A DNA stretch of 6,052 nucleotides from Paracoccaceae bacterium (GCA_007134405.1 SLKW01000324.1:1-6052); one strand, 5' to 3'; numbered from the stretch's first letter, positions 1 through 6,022 are shown. Notes: generated by a model from the sequence alone, not told the origin. Translations and numbers: made by a program.

Positions 1-182
1 CGCAGAAGCTGATCGCCAGCTCCGCCGATCTCGACGCCATTGCGGCCGGTCTGCGCGAGGTGCCCGCCCTGCGCGGCTGGCGGGCCGAGCTGTTCGGAGA
101 TGATGCGCTGCGGCTTTGCCGGGGCGAACTGGCGCTGACCGCGAAGGGCGCGCAGGTGCGGGTGATCGAACTGCCGCGCTGA
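1..182 (+). CDS. rnd: Ribonuclease D, C-terminal end (partial)
   Basis: The first complete codon is at base 3 and the frame runs 59 residues to a TGA at 180-182; the 5' part lies outside the window. The visible tail reads as a helical segment (SSADLDAIAAGLREVPAL), then a GWRAELFG motif, then a short strand-rich end (ALRLCRGELALTAKG). This pattern resembles the C-terminus of alphaproteobacterial ribonuclease D, a 3'-5' exoribonuclease that trims structured RNAs such as tRNA precursors. The catalytic DEDD exonuclease domain is not in the window, so the call rests only on this tail and recalled family similarity. The gene is convergent with the lipoprotein gene, with 4 bp between the two stop codons. 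No terminator hairpin fits in that gap, so any terminator must overlap coding sequence. Confidence 0.7.
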   Translation, partial: QKLIASSADLDAIAAGLREVPALRGWRAELFGDDALRLCRGELALTAKGAQVRVIELPR

Positions 183-186
183 GCCG

Positions 187-651
187 TCAGCGGCGCGTGC
201 CGCGCTGGTTCTCGGCGCCGACCACCACGATCTCGCGGATCGTGTCGAGCTGCGCCTGCGTCAGCGTCGTTGCGACACTGACCGACCGCGACTGCGGGGT
301 CGATACGCGGGTCTGCCGGTCGGGCCCCGAAATGCGGAAATGATAGACAACGATGCCGTCGATCGGCGTCAGGCTGGTTTGCGGAACCAGTTCGGCATTC
401 CACCAGCCCTGCGTGGGGGTCAGCCCCTCGGCGCGGATGATGGCGCCGGTGCTGGTGCGATCGATGGCCAAGGACGTGACCTGGGCGACCAGCGGTCGCG
501 TGTCCTCGGTGATCAGGGTCGGGCCCAGCGTGGTGGGCGCGCTGCGCGATGCGCCGAACCAGTTGAACGGATTGAGCCGCGAGTCGCGGACCGCGCCGCA
601 GGCCGACAGGAGCATGGTCAGCGCAAGCGCGGCGATGATCGGTCTGGTCAT
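187..651 (-). CDS. Small lipoprotein of unknown function
   Basis: This gene encodes 154 residues. The start is set at the ATG at 649-651 because a lipoprotein signal peptide follows directly: basic N-terminus (MTRP), hydrophobic core (IIAALALTMLL) and the lipobox LSAC with Cys18 as the predicted lipidated residue. Gly at +2 gives no inner-membrane retention signal, so outer-membrane sorting by Lol is likely. A purine-rich stretch (GGAAAGAGGGA) lies a few bases upstream. The mature part has a Pro/Ser/Thr-rich linker to about residue 45, then a probably beta-rich domain of about 105 residues with an EGLTPTQGWWNAEL segment, a VVYHFRISG strand and a C-terminal helix (TQAQLDTIREI) leading into a VVVGAEN strand. 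There is no Cys besides Cys18. I do not recognise the domain and assign no biochemical function. It is divergent from sufE, with 209 bp between starts, and is probably transcribed alone within this window. A longer reading from 750 would bury the signal peptide and is unlikely. Confidence 0.82.
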   Translation of the reverse strand: MTRPIIAALALTMLLSACGAVRDSRLNPFNWFGASRSAPTTLGPTLITEDTRPLVAQVTSLAIDRTSTGAIIRAEGLTPTQGWWNAELVPQTSLTPIDGIVVYHFRISGPDRQTRVSTPQSRSVSVATTLTQAQLDTIREIVVVGAENQRGTRR

Positions 652-758
652 CCTCGGTCCCTCTTTCCGCCGGGCCTGTGCCGCCCGGTCGCGCCCGTTC
701 TGCCTAACCCATCGCGGGCGCTTTGAAAAGACGGGCAAGGCACGGGGCAACCTTGGCC

Positions 759-779
759 GCGCCCGGTTGGGCCGGGTGC
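759..779. repeat. GC-rich stem-loop in the divergent intergenic region
   Basis: Bases 759-766 can pair with 772-779 (eight pairs, one of them G-U) around a 5-base loop (TTGGG); the core arms are CCCGG and CCGGG. It lies midway in the 652-860 gap between the divergent lipoprotein and sufE starts. The rest of this gap holds a 7-base C run (806-812) and a TATAGA sequence at 839-844 that lacks a well-placed -35 partner. Short GC-rich stems are common by chance in DNA of this composition, so a role is unproven. No RNA gene was recognised here. Confidence 0.25.
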
Positions 780-850
780 CGTGGCGTCCCGGGGCTGGAC
801 CTTTGCCCCCCCGCGCCTTACCTCTGACCCGTGCGCCTTATAGAGGTTGC

Positions 851-856
851 AGGAGA
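851..856 (+). promoter_or_regulatory. Ribosome binding site of sufE
   Basis: AGGAGA lies 4 bases upstream of the ATG at 861, an almost ideal Shine-Dalgarno sequence. It decides the start against the in-frame GTG at 831, whose extra ten codons would run through this site. Confidence 0.85.
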
Positions 857-860
857 CAGC

Positions 861-1298
861 ATGGCCCAGCCCGAATTCGACGATCTTGCCGAAACCTTCG
901 AGTTCCTCGACGACTGGGAGGACCGCTACCGCCATGTGATCGAGATGGGCCGGGACATGGAGGCGCTGGAAGACGCGCTGAAGGTGCCCGCCAACAAGGT
1001 CGATGGCTGCGCGAGCCAGGTCTGGGTCTACCCCCGGATCGAGGGCGAGGGCGGCGCGGCCCGGTTCGATTTCCGGGGCGATTCCGACGCGATGATCGTG
1101 CGCGGCCTGATCGCGGTCCTGCACACGCTTTATTCCGGCCGTCCGGTGGCCGATGTGCCGAAGGTCGATGCCCTGGGCGAACTGGCGCGGCTGGGGCTTG
1201 ACGAGCATCTGTCGTCGCAGCGGTCGAACGGGGTCCGGGCGATGGTCGCGCGCCTGCGCGCAACGGCACAGGCGCATCTCGACCGCACGCATGCCTGA
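861..1298 (+). CDS. sufE: SufE-family cysteine desulfurase activator / sulfur acceptor
   Basis: The protein has 145 residues, a normal length for the family. SufE accepts persulfide sulfur from a SufS-type cysteine desulfurase, stimulates that enzyme and passes sulfur on to Fe-S cluster assembly in the cytoplasm. The family signature is clear: KVDGCASQVWV, with the acceptor cysteine at Cys50 (equivalent to Cys51 of the E. coli protein), a strand region around 60-72, the helix IVRGLIAVLHTLYSG, and the C-terminal motif GLDEHLSSQRSNGVRAMV. The start is supported by the AGGAGA site. The stop codon region overlaps the start of the TauE/SafE gene by 8 bp, so the two are very likely co-transcribed and may be translationally coupled. 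No sufS, sufBCD or iscR gene is in the window, so this copy is apart from a suf cluster as far as can be seen. A CsdE-like partner of a different desulfurase is a possible alternative. Confidence 0.93.
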   Translation: MAQPEFDDLAETFEFLDDWEDRYRHVIEMGRDMEALEDALKVPANKVDGCASQVWVYPRIEGEGGAARFDFRGDSDAMIVRGLIAVLHTLYSGRPVADVPKVDALGELARLGLDEHLSSQRSNGVRAMVARLRATAQAHLDRTHA

Positions 1299-2109
1299 TC
1301 CTGCCTTGCTGGCCCAGATGCTGGGCCTTCTTCTGGTGATCGGCGCCTTCGCGGGGGTGGTCGCGGGGCTTCTGGGTGTGGGCGGCGGGATCGTGCTGGT
1401 TCCGGCCTTTTTCTACACCTTCACCGCGCTCGGCTATGGCGGGCCGTATCTGATGCAGATCTGCCTCGCCACGTCGCTGGCGACGATCATCGTCACCTCG
1501 ATCCGGTCGGTGCGCGCCCACAATGCCCGCGGCGCGGTCGAGTGGGACATCCTGCGCGGCTGGGCGCCGGGCATCGCCATCGGCGCGGTCCTGGGCGTGA
1601 TCATGGCCGCCGGGCTGCATTCGGTCGTTCTGCAGGCGATCTTCGGCGTGCTCGGCCTGCTCGTCGGGCTCTATCTCGCCTTTGGGCGCACCCACTGGCG
1701 TCTGGGCGAAGAGATGCCCAAGGGCGTCGGGCGCGCGACGGCCGGGCCGGTGATGGGGTTTCTCTCGGTCCTGATGGGGATCGGCGGCGGCTCTTTCGGG
1801 GTGCCGCTCATGTCGCTCTATGGCGTCGCCATCCACCGCGCGGTGGCCACCGCCTCGGGCTTCGGGCTGGTGATCGCCGTGCCTTCGGTCGCGGGCTTCC
1901 TGCTGCTGCGCCCCGAGGATCCGCCGCCCTGGACGTTCGGCGCGGTCAACCTGCCGGCCTTCGCGGTGATCGTGGCGACGACCTACCTGACCACGCCGCT
2001 GGGCGTACGGCTTGCGCATGCGATGGACCCCAAGCCGCTGAAGCGGGTCTTCGCCGTCTTCATCATGCTGATGGCCGCCAACATGCTGCGCAAGGCGCTG
2101 GGTTACTGA
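1291..2109 (+). CDS. TauE/SafE (DUF81) family membrane permease, putative sulfite/organosulfur exporter
   Basis: The protein has 272 residues and looks like a typical inner-membrane protein of about eight hydrophobic segments (roughly 10-31, 55-72, 92-110, 112-131, 152-168, 180-205, 218-236 and 252-268). The family's internal duplication shows directly: GLLGVGGGIVLVPAF at 26-40 is echoed by VLMGIGGGSFGVPLM at 160-174, each glycine-rich loop leading into a VP motif. TauE/SafE proteins are implicated in moving sulfite, sulfoacetate or other sulfur-containing anions, but substrates are known for few members and cannot be read from sequence. The ATG at 1291 is chosen because it puts the first membrane segment at the N-terminus. 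It lies inside the last codons of sufE in another frame, with no clear Shine-Dalgarno, which fits coupling to sufE translation. A start at 1153 would add 46 arginine-rich residues from the sufE overlap and is rejected. The gene is convergent with the hybrid kinase, leaving 16 bp between stops. Confidence 0.9.
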   Translation: MPDPALLAQMLGLLLVIGAFAGVVAGLLGVGGGIVLVPAFFYTFTALGYGGPYLMQICLATSLATIIVTSIRSVRAHNARGAVEWDILRGWAPGIAIGAVLGVIMAAGLHSVVLQAIFGVLGLLVGLYLAFGRTHWRLGEEMPKGVGRATAGPVMGFLSVLMGIGGGSFGVPLMSLYGVAIHRAVATASGFGLVIAVPSVAGFLLLRPEDPPPWTFGAVNLPAFAVIVATTYLTTPLGVRLAHAMDPKPLKRVFAVFIMLMAANMLRKALGY

Positions 2110-2123
2110 CGGCGGGCCCGCCG
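2110..2123. terminator. Perfect 14-bp palindrome between convergent stop codons
   Basis: CGGCGGGCCCGCCG fills almost all of the 16-bp gap between the permease stop (2107-2109) and the kinase stop (2126-2128). As RNA it could form a five-pair CGGCG/CGCCG stem with a GGCC loop from either strand. This would suit a small bidirectional 3' hairpin. No T-run follows on either side, so it is not a canonical intrinsic terminator and the role is inferred from position only. Confidence 0.4.
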
Positions 2124-2125
2124 CG

Positions 2126-4360
2126 TCACTCGGCGGCGATGCGCTCCGGGATCGGCGGGCGCGTATCCTCGGGGCGGAATCGCGCGACGGTCTCCAGCAG
2201 CAGCGGCTTGCGCAGCGGTTTGGTCAGATAGTGATCCAGCCCCGAGGCCATGATCTCCTCGGCGTCGCCTTCCATCGCATGCGCGGTCAGCGCCACGATC
2301 GGCACCTGCGCACCGCCCGGCAGCTGGCGGATCGTGCGCGTCGCCTCGCGCCCGTCCATGCGCGGCATCGAGATATCCATCAGGATCAGGTCGGGCCGCT
2401 GCTTCTGGAAGGAAGCGACCGCCATTTCGCCATCCTCGGCAAAGGCCAGTTCGACATCGAGCGCGGCCAGCATCTTCGACAGGACCAGCCGGTTGGTGCG
2501 GTTGTCCTCGGCGGCGAGGATGCGCATGCGCCGTGGCGTGTCGTCGTCCTCGGCCGGTGGCGGTGCGGCGGCGGCGGGCGCGGCGGCTTCGGGCGTTTCC
2601 GGCGCGGTCGTGCCGATCTCGTGCAGCTGGCGAATGAGGTCGCGGCGCAGAAGCGGCTTTTGCAGGATCGCGCGCATCTCGGACAGCCCCGGATGCCCCT
2701 GCGCCGCCGCCGGGTTCGAGGTGAAGAGAACGATGGGCAGCGTGTCCCCCACCGCACGCAGCTTCACCGCCAGCTCGAGCCCGTTCATCCCCGGCATCTC
2801 GTGATCGGTGATCATCAGGTCGAAGCCCGGCCCCGCGCCGTGGCGCGCCCGCGCCAGCGCCGCCAGCGCGTCGGCGGCGAGTGGCACGCTCGTCACCTCG
2901 ATCCCCTGCGCGACCAGCTGCCGCTCCAGAATCGTCCGATTGACCAGATTGTCGTCGACGACCAGCACCCGGCTCAGCGGCACCGGGTCGGCGGGCAGGG
3001 CGGGGCCCGACTCGGCCAGGGGCAGCACCACCTTGAAACCGAAGCACGAGCCGCGCCCCGGCTCGGAGTCCACCCAGATCTGGCCGCCCATCAGCTCGAT
3101 CAGCCGGCGCGTGATCGCCAGACCCAGACCCGTCCCCTCGAACTGGCGATTGGCCTGATCGTCGACCTGGCTGAACTCGGCGAAGATCCGCTCCTGGTTT
3201 TCCGGCGCGATGCCGATCCCGGTGTCCTCGACCGTGACATGCAGCTCGTGACCGTCCTCGCGGCCGATGCCGGTCACACGGATCAGCACATGGCCCTTCT
3301 CGGTGAACTTCACCGCATTGCCGATCAGATTGGTCATCACCTGCCGCATCCGTCCCGGATCGGCCATGAACCGCGTCGGCAGGAACAGGTCGTAATCCAA
3401 AATCAGGTCCACCGCGCGGCCGCGCACCCCGGCCTGCAGCAGGATCAGCACCTCGTGGATGCAGCGCTCCATGTCGAAGGGCTCGGGCACCAGGGTCAGC
3501 CGGTCGGCCTCGATCTTCGAGAAGTCGAGCACGTCGTTGATGATGCCCAGAAGCGCCTCGCCGGACGAGCGGATCGTCTCGGCGCAGATCCGCTGCTCGT
3601 CGTTGAGCGCCGTGTCGCAAAGAAGCTCGGCCATGCCGACCACGCCGTTCATCGGCGTGCGGATCTCGTGGCTCATGTTCGCAAGGAAGGCCGACTTGGC
3701 GCGGTTCGCCGCCTCGGCGCGGGCGCGCGCCTCTTCCAGCTCGGCGGCGTGGCGGGCGCTTTCGGTGATGTCGCGCGCCACGGTGACGATGTCGCCGCCG
3801 CGCGCCCGGCGCTCCATCAGCCGCACCATGCCGCCATCGGCCAGCGCGATGTCCTGGGGCGGGATCTTCTCCTGCCGCCAGCGCGCCTGCATCATGGCGA
3901 TCCAGTCCTGCGGGGCCATGTCCTCCAGCACCACGCGCCCCTCGGTGGCCAGGATCTCGGCCAGGCGCGCATAGGGAATGCCCGGCTGCACCTCGGGAAG
4001 GCCCGCGAAGACGCGCATGAAGGACTGGTTGGCGACCACCAGCTCGTGGCGGGCGTTGAACACGGCAAAGCCGTCGCGGATCGTGTTGATCGAATCCCAC
4101 AGACGCCGCTCGGCCATCAGCGCGATCTGGTTGGCGATCTCCAGGTCGCTGCGCACGCGCTCCTGCTCGCCCTCCAGCGTGGCGGTGCGGCTGGCGGCGG
4201 CGGCGACATTGCGCAACTCCAGCGATTGCGCATTCAGCAGCCGCTGCACGGCGTCCAGGTCACGGCGGAGCGTGTCGATCTCGCGCTGGCGGTGTTCGAG
4301 CAGCCGTTCGGCGGCCAGCCGGGCGCGGCGTTCGCTGGTCAGCTTGTCGAGAAGCGTCAT
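2126..4360 (-). CDS. Soluble PAS hybrid sensor histidine kinase with two receiver domains
   Basis: This gene encodes 744 residues. Domains in order: an N-terminal amphipathic, probably coiled-coil region (about 1-85, rich in Arg, Glu, Leu); a PAS domain (about 86-200, starting [14 protein letters not shown] and ending at VTVARDITE); a short signalling helix; HisKA with phospho-acceptor His231 in [15 protein letters not shown]; and HATPase_c with N box (Asn344/Asn348), G1 DTGIGIAPE (379-387), F box [10 protein letters not shown] and G2 GTGLGL (409-414). Receiver 1 (about 463-578) has acidic pair Asp469/Asp470, acceptor Asp519 in [11 protein letters not shown], Thr547 and Lys568. An Ala/Pro-rich linker (about 584-606) leads to receiver 2 (about 611-728), with Glu618/Asp619, acceptor Asp662 in [10 protein letters not shown], Thr692 and Lys714. 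Both receivers look intact. No transmembrane segment or Hpt domain is seen, so the kinase should be cytoplasmic and need a separate phosphotransfer protein. The signal sensed is unknown. The ATG at 4360 is preferred; one at 4387 would add nine residues, and neither has a good Shine-Dalgarno. Confidence 0.93.
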   Translation of the reverse strand: MTLLDKLTSERRARLAAERLLEHRQREIDTLRRDLDAVQRLLNAQSLELRNVAAAASRTATLEGEQERVRSDLEIANQIALMAERRLWDSINTIRDGFAVFNARHELVVANQSFMRVFAGLPEVQPGIPYARLAEILATEGRVVLEDMAPQDWIAMMQARWRQEKIPPQDIALADGGMVRLMERRARGGDIVTVARDITESARHAAELEEARARAEAANRAKSAFLANMSHEIRTPMNGVVGMAELLCDTALNDEQRICAETIRSSGEALLGIINDVLDFSKIEADRLTLVPEPFDMERCIHEVLILLQAGVRGRAVDLILDYDLFLPTRFMADPGRMRQVMTNLIGNAVKFTEKGHVLIRVTGIGREDGHELHVTVEDTGIGIAPENQERIFAEFSQVDDQANRQFEGTGLGLAITRRLIELMGGQIWVDSEPGRGSCFGFKVVLPLAESGPALPADPVPLSRVLVVDDNLVNRTILERQLVAQGIEVTSVPLAADALAALARARHGAGPGFDLMITDHEMPGMNGLELAVKLRAVGDTLPIVLFTSNPAAAQGHPGLSEMRAILQKPLLRRDLIRQLHEIGTTAPETPEAAAPAAAAPPPAEDDDTPRRMRILAAEDNRTNRLVLSKMLAALDVELAFAEDGEMAVASFQKQRPDLILMDISMPRMDGREATRTIRQLPGGAQVPIVALTAHAMEGDAEEIMASGLDHYLTKPLRKPLLLETVARFRPEDTRPPIPERIAAE

Positions 4361-4448
4361 CGGCAGCGCGTCTTTCGAAAACCCCATCCTGCGCCGACCG
4401 ACCGCCTGGCCGGCTTTGCACCCGGTCACGATTGCGCCCGCGGGTGAA

Positions 4449-4473
4449 AACACCTTTAACCGCGACGGGTTCC
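4449..4473 (-). promoter_or_regulatory. Possible ECF/EcfG-type promoter of the hybrid kinase
   Basis: On the - strand GGAAC (4473-4469) is followed after exactly 16 bases by TGTT (4452-4449). Alphaproteobacterial general stress sigma factors of the EcfG type recognise GGAAC with a CGTT-like -10 element 16-17 bases away, so this matches the pattern with one mismatch in the -10. Transcription would start near 4441 and leave a leader of roughly 80 bases before the ATG at 4360. The element is short and could be a chance match, and it is not known from this window whether the organism has such a sigma factor. Confidence 0.3.
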
Positions 4474-4574
4474 GCCAGCGGCCACACACCGCCCCGGCGC
4501 AGACACGCAATGCCCGCCGGCCGCGTTGCCGGGCGTCTGAACTGTCTTGATTTTCAGGGGTTTATCGTATCTCA

Positions 4575-4588
4575 CGCCGCCTGCGGCG
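4575..4588. repeat. Inverted repeat CGCCGC-CT-GCGGCG
   Basis: Two perfect 6-base arms are separated by 2 bases; as RNA it would form five pairs with a 4-base loop. It lies in the thiolase-kinase gap next to the A/T-richer patch at about 4541-4570. There is no adjacent T-run on either strand, so it is not a standard terminator. Confidence 0.35.
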
Positions 4589-4596
4589 CGGGGTGC

Positions 4597-4622
4597 TCCG
4601 CCGAACCTTGGGGCCCGGCGGA
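4597..4622. repeat. Inverted repeat TCCGCCG-N12-CGGCGGA
   Basis: Perfect 7-base arms (4597-4603 and 4616-4622) flank a 12-base loop. It sits 8 bases from the 4575-4588 dyad, so the two could form adjacent hairpins in a transcript reading through from the thiolase. The role is unknown; a Rho-dependent 3' end or RNA-stabilising structure is possible. Confidence 0.35.
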
Positions 4623-4675
4623 CGCGAAGACCGCTCAAATGCTACGCATCTAGCCGGCGCCCGCTCCCGGCCGCC

Positions 4676-4720
4676 CCCGACCGGTGCCGGGTCGAAGGGC
4701 GGGCAAGCACGCCGGTCGGG
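4676..4720 (-). terminator. 9-bp inverted repeat abutting the thiolase stop codon
   Basis: Perfect arms CCCGACCGG (4676-4684) and CCGGTCGGG (4712-4720) enclose a 27-base loop that holds a smaller possible TGCC/GGCA stem (4685-4688 with 4702-4705). The outer arm begins at the base right after the thiolase stop (4721-4723 on the - strand). Its place fits a 3' hairpin of the thiolase mRNA, protecting the end or helping termination. A T-run is absent, so intrinsic termination is not shown. Confidence 0.45.
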
Positions 4721-5896
4721 TCAGAGCCGTTCCAGCGCCAGCGCGATGCCTTGGCCGCCGCCGATGCACATCGTCACCAGCGCCCGCTTGCCGCCGGTGC
4801 GCTCCAGCTCGTAAAGCGCCTTGACGGTCAGGATCGTGCCGGTGGCGCCGACCGGATGGCCCAGCGCGATGGCCCCGCCATTGGGGTTCACCTTGGCGGC
4901 GTCCAGCCCGAGCCCCTTGTTCACCGCCAGCGCCTGCGCCGCGAAGGCCTCGTTCGATTCGATCACGTCGAAATCCTCGGCGCTGAGCCCCGTGCGCTTG
5001 AGAAGCTGCTCCACCGCCGGGATCGGGCCGATGCCCATCACCTCCGGCCGCACGCCGGCCACCGCATAGCCCAGGATACGGGCGCGCGGCTTCAGCCCGG
5101 CCTTCTCGGCCGCCTCGGCGCGGGCCAGCACCACCGCGGCGGCGCCGTCATTGATGCCGCTCGCGTTGCCGGCGGTCACGCTGCCGTCTTTCCTGAAAGC
5201 CGGCCGCAGCCCGGCCAGCGCCTCGGCCGAGGTCTTCTTGGGATGCTCGTCGGTGTCGAAGCTGACCTCGCCCTTGCGGGTCTTCATCACGAAGGGGACG
5301 ATCTGGTCCTTGAAATGCCCCGCCTCGATGGCGCGCGCGGCGCGGTTCTGGCTTTCCAGCGCGAAGGCGTCCTGCTCCTCGCGGCTGATCTGGTGCTCGG
5401 CGGCAACATTTTCGGCGGTCACGCCCATATGGCCGGTGCCGAAGGGGCAGGTGAGCGCGCCGACCATCATGTCGAGCACGGCGGTATCGCCCATCTTCTG
5501 CCCGAAGCGCGCGGCGGGAATGATATAGGGCATCCGGCTCATCGACTCGGCGCCGCCGGCAAGGGCGAAATCCGCGTCGCCCAGCGCCAGCGCCTGGGTG
5601 GCCGAGACGACCGCCTGCGCGCCCGAACCGCAGAGCCGGTTCACGTTCATCGCCGGCGCGCTGTCAGGGATGCCCGCCTGCATCGCGGCGACGCGCGACA
5701 GGTAGGCGTCGCGCGGCTCGGTATTGCCGACATGGCCGAAGACGACATGGCCGATCTGCCCGCCCTCGACGCCGGCGCGCTCGAGCGCGGCCGTGGTCGC
5801 ATGCGTCGCGATCTCGTTGAGCGGCGTGCCGGCCAGACTGCCGCCGAACGTGCCGATGGCGGTACGCGCGCCGCTGAGAATGACGATATCGTCCAT
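4721..5896 (-). CDS. bktB: Beta-ketothiolase (acetyl-CoA C-acyltransferase), BktB type
   Basis: The protein has 391 residues, the usual size for a bacterial biosynthetic thiolase, and is complete. It should condense two acyl-CoA units to a 3-ketoacyl-CoA (acetoacetyl-CoA or longer), or catalyse the reverse cleavage, in the cytoplasm. The active-site set is intact: nucleophile Cys89 in NRLCGSGAQAV, Asn315 in SNEAFAAQ, His347 in ALGHPVGATG and Cys377 in MCIGGGQG, numbered almost as in the Zoogloea enzyme (Cys89/His348/Cys378). The N-terminal half spans about 1-262 and the C-terminal half about 268-391. Stretches such as GHVVFGHVGNTEPRDAYLSR and FKDQIVPF resemble Cupriavidus BktB, which accepts C4-C5 substrates, more than classical PhaA; this comparison is from memory. 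The ATG at 5894-5896 starts the expected MDDIVILSGARTAIG fold, with AAAGGG about 8 bases upstream as a modest Shine-Dalgarno. No phaB, phaC or acyl-CoA dehydrogenase gene is adjacent within the window, so a PHA, ketone-body or fatty-acid role stays open. Confidence 0.93.
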   Translation of the reverse strand: MDDIVILSGARTAIGTFGGSLAGTPLNEIATHATTAALERAGVEGGQIGHVVFGHVGNTEPRDAYLSRVAAMQAGIPDSAPAMNVNRLCGSGAQAVVSATQALALGDADFALAGGAESMSRMPYIIPAARFGQKMGDTAVLDMMVGALTCPFGTGHMGVTAENVAAEHQISREEQDAFALESQNRAARAIEAGHFKDQIVPFVMKTRKGEVSFDTDEHPKKTSAEALAGLRPAFRKDGSVTAGNASGINDGAAAVVLARAEAAEKAGLKPRARILGYAVAGVRPEVMGIGPIPAVEQLLKRTGLSAEDFDVIESNEAFAAQALAVNKGLGLDAAKVNPNGGAIALGHPVGATGTILTVKALYELERTGGKRALVTMCIGGGQGIALALERL

Positions 5897-5930
5897 GTCG
5901 GTAACCCTTTCGCTGAAATCCCCACTGCCT

Positions 5931-5959
5931 CTATAGCGCGGCTGCGGGCCGCAGGGAAG
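5931..5959 (-). promoter_or_regulatory. Tentative sigma-70-like promoter of the thiolase gene
   Basis: On the - strand TTCCCT (5959-5954) and TATAGA (5936-5931) are separated by 17 bases. They match the TTGACA/TATAAT consensus at 3 of 6 and 4 of 6 positions. Transcription would begin near 5924, giving a leader of roughly 25-30 bases before the ATG. The spacing is ideal but the -35 is weak, so an activator or a chance match is possible. Confidence 0.4.
5942..5954. promoter_or_regulatory. CTGCGG-G-CCGCAG dyad in the thiolase promoter spacer
   Basis: This is a perfect inverted repeat with 6-base arms around one central base, lying within and at the upstream edge of the tentative promoter spacer, where a bound repressor would block RNA polymerase. 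The outer half-sites CTGC...GCAG resemble the CTGC-N3-4-GCAG motif reported for the PHA regulator PhaR in Paracoccus and Rhodobacter, but here the gap is five bases. Operator function is an inference from symmetry and place. Confidence 0.35.
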
Positions 5960-6005
5960 CGATGGCGTGATGGGTTTTCGGGTGTTCTGCCGCCCCTCGT
6001 CGAGC

Positions 6006-6022
6006 TGTGCGCTGCACGCACA
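6006..6022. promoter_or_regulatory. TGTGCG-N5-CGCACA dyad upstream of the thiolase
   Basis: Perfect 6-base arms (6006-6011 and 6017-6022) flank the 5-base centre CTGCA. It is about 110 bases upstream of the thiolase ATG and about 47 bases beyond the tentative -35, a position suited to an activator or a regulator site for a gene beyond the window edge. Seventeen bases with two half-sites is typical of dimeric helix-turn-helix regulators, but no regulator is identified. Confidence 0.3.

Larger units (their letters stand above)
4361..4720. other. 360-bp intergenic region without a credible gene
   Basis: This stretch separates the thiolase stop from the kinase start, both genes being on the - strand. 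Short open frames cross it on both strands, but they are arginine/proline-rich, resemble no family I know and lack ribosome binding sites. No tRNA-like cloverleaf was found. It contains three inverted repeats nearer the thiolase end, a comparatively A/T-rich patch at about 4541-4570, and a possible ECF-type promoter at 4449-4473. The large gap implies that the kinase probably has its own promoter rather than depending only on read-through from the thiolase. Confidence 0.6.

Noticed and set aside
652..750. Longer start of the lipoprotein gene at 750
   Set aside because: It would place 33 Arg-rich residues before a clear lipoprotein signal peptide and destroy its N-terminal position.
806..812. 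Run of seven C residues as a possible slippage or phase-variation tract
   Set aside because: It is intergenic, short for this base composition, and not placed between well-defined promoter elements.
839..846. TATAGAGG occurring both upstream of sufE (+ strand) and upstream of the thiolase (5929-5936, - strand), as a shared promoter element
   Set aside because: Ahead of sufE there is no acceptable -35 at 16-18 bases and the start point would fall on the ribosome binding site. An 8-base match alone is not enough to claim a shared regulon.
838..2019. A 393-codon open frame on the - strand opposite sufE and the permease
   Set aside because: It has low-complexity Arg/Asp/His/Pro-rich composition, no recognisable motif, and opposes two well-supported genes.
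2103..4100. A 665-codon open frame on the - strand in another frame of the kinase gene
   Set aside because: It is Arg/Gly/Ala-rich with no motif and fully overlaps the kinase in the same direction; the kinase frame holds every conserved box.
2231..4447. A 738-codon open frame on the + strand opposite the hybrid kinase
   Set aside because: It is antisense to a gene with complete kinase and receiver motifs. The translation is rich in His, Arg and Gln repeats and carries no domain signature, as expected for a shadow frame in GC-rich DNA.
4361..4510. N-terminal extension of the kinase to an ATG at 4510
   Set aside because: The extra 50 residues look like translated intergenic sequence and would contain the possible promoter. 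The expected family-like start [15 protein letters not shown] begins at 4360.
4432..4653. Small open frames on both strands in the 4361-4720 gap
   Set aside because: No ribosome binding site, no hydrophobic or conserved pattern, and arginine/proline-rich composition typical of random GC-rich frames.
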